Shown here in pieces: positions 1 through 8,668 of a DNA stretch of 25,960 bases. Numbering within the stretch: the first letter of the stretch is position 1; each line of letters begins with the position of its first letter. Both the position numbers and the translations under genes were made by a program. This DNA comes from a virus: positions 1 to 25,960 of the IMG/VR virus record IMGVR_UViG_3300033153_002492; one strand, given 5' to 3'. The notes under the pieces were generated by a model. It saw only the letters and a list, made by a program, of their open reading frames with translations, searched no databases and had not been told where the DNA came from.

Positions 1-828
1 GATGCTTTTGTATTTAAGATCAGAGAGATGTCTACTACTGTAGGTCTATTATCGTCAAGATGTATAGCTGAAGTCAAAGGTATGCACTTCATGCTAGCTG
101 ATGGTGATATTATATCTAATGATGGTAATAGTATTAAATCGCTTATCCATAAAAGAATCAGACGTCGTTTAACTTCTAATATGAGTACCGACGCTTATAA
201 CACTTCTTTCGTGGTTACTAATAATGTAATGAAAGAGATATGGTTTTGTGTACCAGAAGATGGTAACCCATTCCCTAATGTAGCTTATATTTATAACTGG
301 AAAGATGACACTTGGGCTATAAGAGATACACCTTGTATTGTCCATGCTAACTATGGTGCTCGCTCAGAACCTACTCAAACATGGGATACACAAGTTGGAA
401 CATGGGATGAGCAGATAGCGCCTTGGGGTGCCAAAGAACGTACGCCATTAGATGACTATGTGATGGCTGTATGTACAGATGGTACTTTATATCGACTAGA
501 TGGTGTTGTCCATAATGAGGGTTCTGAGGTATCTATACTAGAACGTACAGACTTCCCTTTAGAAGGACTTGATAAAGTAACTACTATAACAACTTTGTAT
601 CCTAGAATGGAAGGTACTAAACCTGTGAACATACAGCTAGGCAGCCAAGCCTATGCTGGTGGCCCAATATTATGGAAACCAGCTGTACAGTTTACGCCTG
701 GCCAAGATAGAAAAGTAGACATACGTTCTACTGGCGCATTACATACATGGCGTATTAGCTCAGATGATCCAGGCAACTGGGCGCTTAGTGGTATGGATAT
801 AGACTACGTAGTTGATGGACAAAGATAA
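1..828 (+). CDS. Virion structural protein, 5'-truncated (putative tail/connector-associated)
   Basis: The reading frame is open from the first base of the window, so the gene starts upstream; the internal ATG at 28 is not taken as its start. The visible part is about 275 residues, rich in aromatic and beta-forming segments, with a W-rich stretch in the middle (residues matching NWKDDTW and TWDEQIAPWG) and no transmembrane segment. From memory, proteins of this type sit in podovirus structural blocks just before a small GNAT-like protein and the long internal virion proteins, and are usually labelled tail or head-tail structural proteins. I cannot name a specific family. The stop shares one base with the next start, so the block is translated as a unit. 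The structural role is inferred mainly from position. Confidence 0.55.
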   Translation, partial: DAFVFKIREMSTTVGLLSSRCIAEVKGMHFMLADGDIISNDGNSIKSLIHKRIRRRLTSNMSTDAYNTSFVVTNNVMKEIWFCVPEDGNPFPNVAYIYNWKDDTWAIRDTPCIVHANYGARSEPTQTWDTQVGTWDEQIAPWGAKERTPLDDYVMAVCTDGTLYRLDGVVHNEGSEVSILERTDFPLEGLDKVTTITTLYPRMEGTKPVNIQLGSQAYAGGPILWKPAVQFTPGQDRKVDIRSTGALHTWRISSDDPGNWALSGMDIDYVVDGQR

Positions 829-1079
829 TGGGTAGAAATATAAGTAACGAGCAACCACCAGTAAGCACAGATGATGACTTAAAAGAATGGTTAGCACGTC
901 GTATGGTAGAACTTAATATAGCCTTTGGCCAGATAGAAGACTATGACGTATTATACCAAATACCTGAGAAGAACTTTGTTGGCATGGTAAAATACTTTGG
1001 TGCGGCTATACCAACTACAGCTATAACGGCTGAAGGACTATGGTGTTATAAGTCAACAGGATGGACACAAATAGTATGA
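828..1079 (+). CDS. Hypothetical small virion-block protein
   Basis: An 83-residue protein whose ATG overlaps the stop of the preceding gene by one base and whose TGA overlaps the ATG of the next gene (ATGA). It is acidic at the N-terminus and ends in a short hydrophobic segment containing WCYKSTGWTQIV. No signal peptide or transmembrane helix is evident and I do not recognise a family. The tight coupling on both sides supports it as a real gene of the structural operon. It may be a small head-tail joining or chaperone-like component, but that is only a positional guess. Confidence 0.6.
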   Translation: MGRNISNEQPPVSTDDDLKEWLARRMVELNIAFGQIEDYDVLYQIPEKNFVGMVKYFGAAIPTTAITAEGLWCYKSTGWTQIV

Positions 1080-1531
1080 GCAATATAACTATAGCAGCTG
1101 TGCCACAAACTCTTATTGAAGTTATATGGGATAGAGTTGAAGAGTTATTACAACGTGTTGTTAATGTGTCACATGGTGAGTTAACACTAGAACTTATTAA
1201 AAAGAATCTTATTAAAGGTGATTATCTACTTATTACTATAGCTAAAGGCAAAGATATAATAGCTGTAAACATATTAGAGATAAGAACATTCCAGTCTGGC
1301 ATTAAAGCCTTGTATATACCAATAACTGGTGGCGATGACCTTGACGAATGGATGCCAAGATTTTTAGAACTTGCTGAAGGTATAGCAAGAGATTATAGAT
1401 GTACTGAGATGAGAGGCCTAGCCGTTCGTGCCGGCTGGCTAAGAAAATTAAAACCCTACGGTTGGGAACCTGTTCACACAGTAATCCGCTGTCCCGTAGA
1501 ATATGGCAATGAACAAGTAGGAGAAGAATAA
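1076..1531 (+). CDS. GNAT-like phage protein of the virion block
   Basis: About 151 residues from the ATG at 1076. An in-frame ATG at 1061 exists, but 1076 forms an ATGA overlap with the previous stop, so I prefer it. The C-terminal half (motifs EMRGLAVRAGWLRKLKPYGW and VHTVIRC) resembles the small acetyltransferase-fold proteins often found next to internal virion protein genes in podoviruses. I see no convincing acetyl-CoA P-loop (R/Q-x-x-G-x-G/A), so enzymatic activity is doubtful and it may be a degenerate GNAT fold used structurally. Its stop shares a base with the next ATG. Confidence is good for the gene and moderate for the fold. Confidence 0.6.
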   Translation: MSNITIAAVPQTLIEVIWDRVEELLQRVVNVSHGELTLELIKKNLIKGDYLLITIAKGKDIIAVNILEIRTFQSGIKALYIPITGGDDLDEWMPRFLELAEGIARDYRCTEMRGLAVRAGWLRKLKPYGWEPVHTVIRCPVEYGNEQVGEE

Positions 1532-2529
1532 TGGGCGGCAGTTTAGGAAAGTCAGATAGCGAAAGCGAAAGTTTTCAAAAAAGTAATGCCTCAGGTACTA
1601 GTGCTGACCAAAGTAGATTTGGTAGTAATACTGGTAGCATGACAGGTTCTAATTTTGACCAAAATGTATGGGGAGGTCAGAGCCCTGCGTTACAAAATTT
1701 GTATGCACAAGCTGGTGGACTGTTTAACCAAACAAATCAAGGCATGCAAAGTCAAATAGGTGCGGTACAAGGTATGCAGAATGTAGCTGACCAAGCTAAT
1801 CCAGCATGGCAACAACAAATGCAAGGTGGCGCATACAAAGATATGGGTTTACAAGACCAGTTGATGGGTTCATTAAACCAATCGATGAATCAACCTAGTG
1901 CTATGACCGATATCAACGCTATGATTATGGGTGGTGAAGGTAATAACTATGCTGATGCTATGAAGCAACAGTATATGGATGACGCTAGTTTAGCACAGCA
2001 AAATATGATGTCTAATATGGACGCAAGAGCTGTAGCTGCCGGCCAGTCAGGCAGTTCGCGTCATGGTATTGCTCAAGCTCAAGGCATGCAAGATATTAAT
2101 AAGAACTTACAGTCTAACTTAGCTCAGACAGGCTTTGGTACATTTGATAAAGACTTAGACCGTAAATTACAGATTGCACAACAAGCTGACCAAGGTACAT
2201 TAGCTCGCCAACAAATGATGAGTGGTATGATTGGCCAACAGCAAGGCGCTATGGACCAAGGCTTACAAGGTGCCCAAAATCAACAGAATCTTGGTATGGG
2301 AACCTTCGCACCATATATGATGCCATGGCAAGCACAAGATGCTTATAGCCAATCTGTTGGTGGACCTACTGTGTTAAGTGGTGGTGATCAATTTGGTAGT
2401 TCATTTGGTAATCAACAAGCATCGTCTCAAGCTACTAATGACTGGAATGCTAGTAGTATGGGCCAAGCTGATTCTGATTCTAAAGGCTTTGGTATTAGTG
2501 GTGGTGTAGGTGGCGGAAAAGGAGGGTAA
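1531..2529 (+). CDS. Gln/Met/Gly/Ser-rich internal virion (ejection-type) protein
   Basis: A 332-residue, low-complexity protein very rich in Gln, Met, Gly, Ser and Asn. It opens with a Ser-rich segment (GGSLGKSDSESESFQ) and ends in a Gly-rich tail. The middle carries a segment AVAAGQSGSSRHGIAQAQG, a composition and motif style I associate with podovirus inner-virion or DNA-ejection proteins. There is no signal peptide or membrane helix. The strong ribosome binding site of the next gene (GGAGGG) lies inside its last codons, so the two are coupled. The function is inferred from composition and place, between the GNAT-like protein and two longer internal virion candidates. Confidence 0.55.
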   Translation: MGGSLGKSDSESESFQKSNASGTSADQSRFGSNTGSMTGSNFDQNVWGGQSPALQNLYAQAGGLFNQTNQGMQSQIGAVQGMQNVADQANPAWQQQMQGGAYKDMGLQDQLMGSLNQSMNQPSAMTDINAMIMGGEGNNYADAMKQQYMDDASLAQQNMMSNMDARAVAAGQSGSSRHGIAQAQGMQDINKNLQSNLAQTGFGTFDKDLDRKLQIAQQADQGTLARQQMMSGMIGQQQGAMDQGLQGAQNQQNLGMGTFAPYMMPWQAQDAYSQSVGGPTVLSGGDQFGSSFGNQQASSQATNDWNASSMGQADSDSKGFGISGGVGGGKGG

Positions 2530-2530
2530 C

Positions 2531-2878
2531 ATGGGTATCAATGTAGTTCCAAATACAACTAGGCCTGAGCCTACATTTTTTGAGATGTTAGGTTCTATAG
2601 GCGGCGGCGGCGGCGGCGGCGCGAACATACCTCAAAGTGGTTTAGCCTCATACCAACCTGCTATGACACAACAAGCCCAACCATTACAAATGGGATTTAC
2701 TGGCGCTGCTCAAGCAGACGACTTACAACGTTATATACAGAACTACTATAAAGATTTAAGTAACCAAGGTGACATGCAAGGTTTAATGAATATGGCGAGA
2801 GCTTTTCAACAACCTACGCCAACTATACAACAAGGTTATCAAAATCCTTATGTTACAGGTTTAATGGGAGCGAAATAA
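2531..2878 (+). CDS. Hypothetical Gln-rich virion-block protein with poly-Gly tract
   Basis: A 115-residue protein starting at the ATG at 2531, which has a strong GGAGGG ribosome binding site a few bases upstream. A GTG at 2510 in the same frame is less likely because it precedes that site. The N-terminal part contains a run of seven glycines encoded by seven consecutive GGC codons, unusual in this AT-rich genome. The remainder is Gln/Tyr/Met-rich (YQPAMTQQAQPLQMGF, QQGYQNPYVTGLMG), like its neighbours. The stop is one base before the next ATG. It is probably a minor internal virion component; no family is recognised. Confidence 0.55.
   Translation: MGINVVPNTTRPEPTFFEMLGSIGGGGGGGANIPQSGLASYQPAMTQQAQPLQMGFTGAAQADDLQRYIQNYYKDLSNQGDMQGLMNMARAFQQPTPTIQQGYQNPYVTGLMGAK
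2600..2620 (+). repeat. (GGC)7 trinucleotide repeat inside a coding region
   Basis: Seven perfect tandem GGC units encode seven consecutive glycines, followed by GCG. This is the longest GC-only run I noticed in an otherwise AT-rich sequence. Such tracts are slippage-prone; unit changes would lengthen or shorten the glycine run without shifting the frame. Confidence 0.9.
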
Positions 2879-2879
2879 C

Positions 2880-4085
2880 ATGGGTGCATTTAGCGAATTT
2901 TTAAGTGCTCGAGCTGAGCGAGATAATCCTGCTTACGCAAGACGAATGGCTTTAGGTAGAGAACAAGAGTACGAGCAAGGACAAAGAAATCTTATGGCTA
3001 AGATGGCAGGCCACATATATGGCCAGCAAGCTCAAGCCGCTGTACCAGATCAATTTAATGCTCGACCAGATGGTCAGCCAATAGAATTTGGCGCTCAGCC
3101 CGATGTACCTGGTGTTACTGCGCAACCAGCCTCTGGGCTCTTTGCTGAAGGTGTGTCAGATGATGTTAAGCTACAGTTAATGAATAAACGTATGCTTGAG
3201 TCAGGTATAGCTGGGTTTAATAAGCAATGGCAAGGTAACCAAGGCAACATGCAGAATAGTATGATGGGTAATCTTGGAGCTATGGCTAGACAGAAGCAAG
3301 CACAAAAGGTAGGCTCTAAGCCAACCTCAGCCATACAAAATTATCTTTATGGTCAAAAGGATCCAGCATTTGCTAAACAACAAATGGCTCTTAAACAAGC
3401 CGGATCTACAAAGATTGACATGAGTCGTTCTGATGAACCTATGACCATGGCTGAATTAAAGAATACTGAGATTGAGGATGGTGAAGGTGGTTGGATTACT
3501 CCTCCTATAGGGTCTACTCCTAGACAAGTAGGTGCATTAGGTGGTAGGGTTAAAGATAAACTATCTGCTGAAGCAGCTGGTAAGACCGCTATGTTACGTA
3601 CAGCTAAAGAATTGTTTCCAGTTATTCAAAGTAAGATGTTTGACTCTTCAGGTAAACCCGATATGTCAGTTATACGAGATGCATTTGCTATTACTTTGGA
3701 CCCAACACCTGGTGACTTTGTATCTAAATACTTTACTAGTGATGAGTCTCATGAAATTGCTAATGCTTTTGAAGTAGGTATACAAGGTATTACTAGAACA
3801 GAAACGGGTGCTGCCATGCCTCCAGAGGAGGTTAGAAATACTCGTAAGAGATTCTTACCTGGCCCAATGGATGGTGATGCAGAGATATTACAAAAATGGA
3901 ATGCTTACCAGTTCTTTATTAATTCTGCTTCAGCTATGATTGATCAAAATAATCGAGATGTTGGATTGTTAACTGAGCAAGTGAATAAAGCTGCAGATGC
4001 TGCATTTGCTCAGACAGCGAAAGATTCTACAAGTTCTTATGACCAAACCGAAGGACCTAAACCAGGATTAAAGTGGGTGGATTAA
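2880..4085 (+). CDS. Putative internal virion protein
   Basis: A 401-residue protein. The N-terminal third is charged and Gln/Ala-rich (ARAERDNPAYARRMALGREQ, then repeated QQAQ and MGN/MQN segments). The C-terminal two thirds look more globular, with helical stretches such as AAGKTAMLRTAKELFPVIQSK and a central FAITLDPTPGDFVSKYF segment. No signal peptide or membrane helix. It lies in a run of same-strand genes with 1-2 base spacings. Proteins of this size and composition just before a 700-residue partner are typical of the internal-virion/ejection set in podoviruses. This assignment is positional; I cannot identify a family. Confidence 0.5.
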   Translation: MGAFSEFLSARAERDNPAYARRMALGREQEYEQGQRNLMAKMAGHIYGQQAQAAVPDQFNARPDGQPIEFGAQPDVPGVTAQPASGLFAEGVSDDVKLQLMNKRMLESGIAGFNKQWQGNQGNMQNSMMGNLGAMARQKQAQKVGSKPTSAIQNYLYGQKDPAFAKQQMALKQAGSTKIDMSRSDEPMTMAELKNTEIEDGEGGWITPPIGSTPRQVGALGGRVKDKLSAEAAGKTAMLRTAKELFPVIQSKMFDSSGKPDMSVIRDAFAITLDPTPGDFVSKYFTSDESHEIANAFEVGIQGITRTETGAAMPPEEVRNTRKRFLPGPMDGDAEILQKWNAYQFFINSASAMIDQNNRDVGLLTEQVNKAADAAFAQTAKDSTSSYDQTEGPKPGLKWVD

Positions 4086-4086
4086 T

Positions 4087-6237
4087 ATGACTAGGTATGC
4101 AGAAGATGCACAAGGTAATAGAGTAGCTTATCGTCAGGCTATAGATAATCATGGTAATAAGAGTTGGCATCCAGTTGAAGAACAGACTGGTCTTCAGACT
4201 GTTAGAGGAGCTAATCCTGATAAACGTCCAGATTATCGTGAGCAGCATCGTCAAACAGTCGATGAAATGAATAAGTATGAGAAGGAGGTATCTTCTCGTG
4301 GTCCTGAAGCATATGCTCGTATGAAAGAAGCTAGAGATATGCCGTTTCTAAATAAGTCTGCCATTGTTGCAGGTCGTGAATCCGACAAGTTAATGGCAGG
4401 TGCTGGGGATGTTGGAGATTTCTTGCAAGATGTTGTATTACCTAAAGGACGTACAGGTATAAGAGCTTTTGACATATTTGATAAACATAGGAAAGCTTTA
4501 GCTGACACACCTATAGAGAGAACTATTGCTCGTGCTGAGGACCAAGGAAGTAAAGACGAGGTTTATAGAGAATTCGATGAAAATAAAGGTGGTGCAGCTA
4601 TTGCAGCTATGGCCCCTTATCTTGTATCTGGAGCCACTGCCGGTCCACTTGCTACGAAGACCGCACAGAGTGCAGTGACAAATCTTGCTAAAGGTGCACA
4701 AGCCGGTATAAGGTCAGGTAAAGGTTTGTTCTCTAGAGGAGTTGACAAACTAGCATCTGGCACAGCTTTTCCATTTTTAGGTAAAAAGATGAAAAAAGAG
4801 TGGACAGATCCAATGCTTTTAAAGTCTATTGCTAAAGGTAATAGACCTCCAAAAGGAGAGACTTGGAGAAAAGGTTTCTTAGGAGATGTATTAGGAGGTG
4901 GAGGTTTGGGTTTAGTTGAAGGAGGTATACATTACGATAATAACCCTATTGAAGGCTCAATAGCAGGAATGGGTGGCTCTGTAACAGGTAGATTTTTACG
5001 TCCATTTTTAAGTAAACGGCCTGTAAGTTATAGTTCAGCAGATCAAAAAATAATCCAAGAAGCCGAAGGCCTAGGTATGGATTTCTTTCCAGGTGGAAAG
5101 TATGGACATCGAGGTGATCAAGCTTTTGAAGCAGGTTTACGTAGTAGTAAGACTTGGGGTGAGCCCCTTGCTAGATATGATAGAGCTAACGCCGTTGCTA
5201 TGAATCGTCAAGCTTATAAAGCCATGGGTGTTCCTAAAGATAAAATTGACCAAATGACTCCTGAGGCATTACACTCTCATGTGACTGGTTTAAAGAAAGA
5301 GTATGAAACCCTTGTAGATGGTAGTACAGGTCGATTCTCTTCTGACAGTATTAATAAGATTAGAAAAGGTGGTAAAAGTTTTATAAACGACTTCAGTGAA
5401 GCAGGTATGAAGGCTAAAGGCGTAGTCGATTCTAGGCTTAATGACATCATGGGTAGAGTGCATAATACTAGAGATATGCTTACAGGTAAATATAGACCTG
5501 CCACATTCAGTGGAAAAGATTATCAGTCAATGTCTCAATCTATTAAGGATGAGTTAGATGGTCTTTATAAGAATAACGATATGGTCTCTTATAATGCTCT
5601 TAAGAAAGTACAAAAAGAGTTAGACAATGCTATGGATAACGGCATATCTTATGGAGGCAAAACCTCTTCAGCAGATTGGAAAGATTTAAATGAACGATAT
5701 GCTATGTCAAGGCTACTGATTGATAAAGGTATGGATATAACGGGTAAGTTTGATGCAGAGCAATTTGGTAAATACCTAATGTCTAAAGATGCTTATCGTA
5801 CTTTGACAGGTCAAGGGGGTCGTATCAAACCTCTTCAGAAGATGGCAAGAGCAAATTATTTATCTAAAGGTGAAGCTGGGTCTGATATGACAGGAACAGG
5901 TTTTGGAGACCATAGAGGTAAGATGTCTCATATGCAAGGATTCCTAACTGAAGGATGGGGTCGTAATATGCCTATGATTGATGCAGCTTATCTTAGTATG
6001 TATAAAAAAGGTTGGCCTGCTAGACATGGTCTATTAGGTATGGGCCGTAGTGGTGGAGTGTATGATCCTTTAACCATTATGAGAGCTCAAGCTCAAGGTA
6101 ATCAGCAGCATCCTATAGCGGTACAGAAAGTTAGAGAAACTAAAGACGCTACCGAGAAGTCTTTAACTAATATGGCTGATTGGACCGATGAAAAGTTATC
6201 TGAATTAGAGAAGTTCAAGAGAAGTTTGTTTGAATAG
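4087..6237 (+). CDS. Large internal virion/DNA-ejection protein (putative)
   Basis: A 716-residue protein, the last gene of the plus-strand structural block. After a charged N-terminus there is a hydrophobic Ala/Gly-rich stretch at roughly residues 168-200 (AAIAAMAPYLVSGATAGPLA) and another Gly-rich weakly hydrophobic stretch near 265-280, which could contact or cross a membrane during DNA injection. The C-terminal 400 residues are largely helical and charged, with repeated Lys-rich segments. No lysozyme or transglycosylase motif is visible. It is followed by the convergent junction with the replication arm. Role as a DNA-ejection protein is inferred from size, composition and place. Confidence 0.5.
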   Translation: MTRYAEDAQGNRVAYRQAIDNHGNKSWHPVEEQTGLQTVRGANPDKRPDYREQHRQTVDEMNKYEKEVSSRGPEAYARMKEARDMPFLNKSAIVAGRESDKLMAGAGDVGDFLQDVVLPKGRTGIRAFDIFDKHRKALADTPIERTIARAEDQGSKDEVYREFDENKGGAAIAAMAPYLVSGATAGPLATKTAQSAVTNLAKGAQAGIRSGKGLFSRGVDKLASGTAFPFLGKKMKKEWTDPMLLKSIAKGNRPPKGETWRKGFLGDVLGGGGLGLVEGGIHYDNNPIEGSIAGMGGSVTGRFLRPFLSKRPVSYSSADQKIIQEAEGLGMDFFPGGKYGHRGDQAFEAGLRSSKTWGEPLARYDRANAVAMNRQAYKAMGVPKDKIDQMTPEALHSHVTGLKKEYETLVDGSTGRFSSDSINKIRKGGKSFINDFSEAGMKAKGVVDSRLNDIMGRVHNTRDMLTGKYRPATFSGKDYQSMSQSIKDELDGLYKNNDMVSYNALKKVQKELDNAMDNGISYGGKTSSADWKDLNERYAMSRLLIDKGMDITGKFDAEQFGKYLMSKDAYRTLTGQGGRIKPLQKMARANYLSKGEAGSDMTGTGFGDHRGKMSHMQGFLTEGWGRNMPMIDAAYLSMYKKGWPARHGLLGMGRSGGVYDPLTIMRAQAQGNQQHPIAVQKVRETKDATEKSLTNMADWTDEKLSELEKFKRSLFE

Positions 6238-6264
6238 TTTTTCAGGCCTTAGTACTACTATTAG

Positions 6265-6325
6265 TATATAAACCGGTTGTAATAGAAACTATCTATTAAG
6301 TCTCTAAATATATCCGGTTTATATA
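6265..6325. terminator. Inverted repeat at convergent junction (candidate bidirectional terminator)
   Basis: A perfect 12-bp inverted repeat, TATATAAACCGG at 6265-6276 and CCGGTTTATATA at 6314-6325, encloses a smaller perfect 6-bp hairpin (AATAGA at 6281-6286, TCTATT at 6292-6297). It lies between the stop of the last virion gene and the stop of the convergent ligase gene. The flanks are T-rich or A-rich rather than a clean U-tract, so it is a plausible but not classic bidirectional terminator. Confidence 0.5.
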
Positions 6326-6340
6326 TTTTAGTTAACTACA

Positions 6341-7417
6341 TTATGAAGTTAGCCATCTGTCACAAGTAAGATGAAAAGGTATTCCGTATTCAGTAAGGTA
6401 AGCGAATGAGCAAGTCACCATCCCGCCAATGTATTGATCAGGAAAGTCCGCAACATGTTGTTTATCCAGCTTCGTGCCAGGCGCTACACCATCTACAGTC
6501 TTGCCATTTGGAAGTCTCATCGTTAATACCGCTGAGCCGTCTTTACCAGTATGAATATCGATTACTTCGTATTCAGCATCATATCGATACTTAATCTTTA
6601 ATAACCCTTTAGAACGTTTACCAGCTTGATAACCTTGACCATCGAGTCTCATCATAAGACCCTCATATCCTTGTTGTCTTACGGTATTAAATAACTTTGA
6701 TGTCTCATGTTTATTCTTTTGATACCAATATGGCTCTATTATAATATTCGGCTTACTATCTGATTGGGCTTGAGTATATCTTGTAATATCTACAAATCTT
6801 TCCACAAATGGTCTATCTTCAACTATATCATACACATGGTAATTCAAATCTCTAGTTGCATCTTGCTTACGCTTGATTCTAGAGTTAATATCTTTAAGCT
6901 CCATGCCATGGATATATACTTCACCATCTACAGTTTGGCCTTCTTTTAACCAATCCATCTGCTCCATAATATGGTCAAGAGTATCGATAGGTTTACCATT
7001 ACGTGTATAAGCTAGAAGGCCTCCGTTCTGTCTAGTGACTAGCATACGGTTACCATCAAGTTTACGTTGAAGAACAGCGCCTTTAGTATCAACACTATTT
7101 TGCTTATTAAATTGCTGAGCCAACATGGGCCTGAATAAATTAAGATCATTTTGGTTTTCATATTTATGAGCTTCTTCAATATTCTCTCTATAACCTTTAG
7201 CTCTTTGTTTAGATATACGAGACTTGATACGTAATACCATCTGTTCTCGTATGGTACGTCCACTTTTATTTAATTCAACTTGTTCAATTCGCTCTTGCAT
7301 CTTACCATTTAACTGCCCATAATGTATAATTACACGGGCAGAGTCAATCATAGCGCTTATACTCCATACTTGTATAGCTCCTGTTGCGGTTTTCTTATAC
7401 AATGTTATACTCTTCAT
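6341..7417 (-). CDS. ATP-dependent DNA ligase with N-terminal WGR-like domain
   Basis: A 358-residue enzyme, close to the length of T7 ligase. The nucleotidyltransferase motifs are all visible: motif I KLDGNR at 119-124 with K119 as the adenylated lysine, DGEVY at 164-168, YHVYDI around 193-198, YEGLM at 251-255, and motif V LKIKY at 273-277; an OB-fold domain follows. Residues 4-45 (LYKK...VWSI...VIIHYGQLNGK) look like a WGR-type DNA-binding domain, which some phage ligases carry. It would seal nicks during replication and repair. The start has a GGGAG ribosome binding site. It is the last gene of the minus-strand cluster and has its own candidate promoter just upstream. Confidence 0.93.
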   Translation of the reverse strand: MKSITLYKKTATGAIQVWSISAMIDSARVIIHYGQLNGKMQERIEQVELNKSGRTIREQMVLRIKSRISKQRAKGYRENIEEAHKYENQNDLNLFRPMLAQQFNKQNSVDTKGAVLQRKLDGNRMLVTRQNGGLLAYTRNGKPIDTLDHIMEQMDWLKEGQTVDGEVYIHGMELKDINSRIKRKQDATRDLNYHVYDIVEDRPFVERFVDITRYTQAQSDSKPNIIIEPYWYQKNKHETSKLFNTVRQQGYEGLMMRLDGQGYQAGKRSKGLLKIKYRYDAEYEVIDIHTGKDGSAVLTMRLPNGKTVDGVAPGTKLDKQHVADFPDQYIGGMVTCSFAYLTEYGIPFHLTCDRWLTS

Positions 7418-7457
7418 TTTGTATACTCCCAGAGTTTTTAATTTAAAAGTTTGTTAT

Positions 7458-7466
7458 ATTATACCA
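7458..7466 (-). promoter_or_regulatory. Extended -10 promoter candidate for the ligase gene
   Basis: On the minus strand the sequence reads TGGTATAAT, an extended -10 (TGn directly before TATAAT). No recognisable -35 lies 17 bp upstream. The leader contains AACTCTGGGAG as ribosome binding site. A complementary CCAGAGT lies upstream (minus strand of 7477-7483, inside the end of the deaminase gene), so a read-through transcript could pair the two. Confidence 0.45.
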
Positions 7467-7472
7467 GTAGAC

Positions 7473-7901
7473 TTACACTCTGGATAATATCCATTTACGA
7501 CCATTGGACTCCCAAAGCTCTTTTCCACTGACAGAGTAATCTTCGTTAAAAATAATACGTTCTATACTAGTTAGTAATAAAGCTTTTACACAAGAGATAC
7601 AAGGGGCCGTAGTGCAATATATTGTGTGAGCCTCAAATGGTTTCTCTAATGTTACTAGTGCAGAGATCTCTGCATGACTAGCTTGACACTTGTCTAGACA
7701 CGTACCACTCGCTGCCAATGCTCCTTTACAAGGTTTATCTAGACAAGACATTTGACCAGGTCCTAAACCATTATAGCCAGTAGAAAGAATACGTCCTCTC
7801 TCACTGACTATAACTGCACCTACCTTACGTCTAGTACACTCACCCCTTTTAGAGATAGCTCTAGCTATTTCCATGAAGTTTTCATCTTTTGAAGGTCTCA
7901 T
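7473..7901 (-). CDS. dCMP deaminase (zinc-dependent)
   Basis: A 142-residue enzyme converting dCMP to dUMP. The zinc site is clear: HAE in the segment CQASHAEISAL and PC-x2-C in TTAPCISCVKALL; the N-terminal KRGECTRRKVGAVIV and TGYNG segments are typical of the family, as is a Cys-rich insertion between them. The start at 7901 is chosen because its ATG overlaps the TGA of the upstream TS-fold gene (ATGA) and has GGAG eight bases before it; an upstream in-frame ATG at 7922 lacks such a site. It sits in the nucleotide-modification cluster, where it would shape the dCMP/dUMP balance; no canonical thymidylate synthase is visible in the window to use its product. Confidence 0.92.
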   Translation of the reverse strand: MRPSKDENFMEIARAISKRGECTRRKVGAVIVSERGRILSTGYNGLGPGQMSCLDKPCKGALAASGTCLDKCQASHAEISALVTLEKPFEAHTIYCTTAPCISCVKALLLTSIERIIFNEDYSVSGKELWESNGRKWILSRV

Positions 7902-8668
7902 AAAGGTGACTCCTGTAACCATTGACCAAAGTCGGATTTAAAGTTATCACTTATTAAGTCTATCACACTAGTGATTTCAGGATAATCAACGGGTGTGAAA
8001 GAGCTATAACCATCTAGTAACACCTTTTCAATCATGCTCCAATGCGGTTCATAAATATGGAGTGAATTAGCTTCAAATACCATTCGACCTCTAGGTAATT
8101 TCAAAGTAAGTGCAACCATCTCCCATAACCACCAATATGTAGGTAAGTCAGTACCTAAACCAAATACAGCATCAGAACTTCTGAATGATACCTGAATATC
8201 TAATGCACCATTAATGACTCTAAACTGTGGGCCTTTGCTACAGACAACATCCTTATTCCCGACCCATAGATGGTCTGTATTATTCATAGGTAGATAGGTT
8301 TGTCTTGAGTCAAGGTCATTTAACAACGTACTCACTACCCAATCAAATCCAGACATACCATTAATGTACGTTGGGTTAAACCAGTAATACCCATAATTAG
8401 AGAATATCTCACCTGTATCTTGCTGGATTTTACTCCACATCTTAGCATACTTAGCTATTCTGTCATCATATGGATCTGCATTTAGATACCATTGGAACTC
8501 TCTTTTAGCGTAACTAAGAGGATAGTTACGTGCTGAGTACGTAGACCAAGGATTATCGATCGTTCCTTGGAAACAGTCTAACTCTTTTATCTTCTGACCT
8601 CGAGGGGAGCTCTCTCTACCATGCTCCATTATTTCCTTCCATATATCATATACGACATAGTTTTTCAT
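7898..8668 (-). CDS. Thymidylate-synthase-fold enzyme, predicted dCMP hydroxymethylase
   Basis: A 256-residue TS-family protein. Landmarks fall at the spacing of E. coli thymidylate synthase, shifted by three: nucleophile C143 (C146), R163 (R166), D166 (D169), H204 and Y206 (H207, Y209), plus the E57/W60 helix. The residue at the position of the uracil-reading Asn177 is Asp, D174 (segment GLGTDLPTYW). In T4 dCMP hydroxymethylase the same Asn-to-Asp change gives dCMP specificity. I therefore predict conversion of dCMP to 5-hydroxymethyl-dCMP with methylene-tetrahydrofolate. The neighbours (dNMP kinase, MazG, carbamoyltransferase) fit a cytosine modification pathway. The usual PPC before the nucleophile is replaced by VVC. 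The alternative is a dCMP methylase or divergent dUMP enzyme. The start has a GGAG site. Confidence 0.8.
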   Translation of the reverse strand: MKNYVVYDIWKEIMEHGRESSPRGQKIKELDCFQGTIDNPWSTYSARNYPLSYAKREFQWYLNADPYDDRIAKYAKMWSKIQQDTGEIFSNYGYYWFNPTYINGMSGFDWVVSTLLNDLDSRQTYLPMNNTDHLWVGNKDVVCSKGPQFRVINGALDIQVSFRSSDAVFGLGTDLPTYWWLWEMVALTLKLPRGRMVFEANSLHIYEPHWSMIEKVLLDGYSSFTPVDYPEITSVIDLISDNFKSDFGQWLQESPL

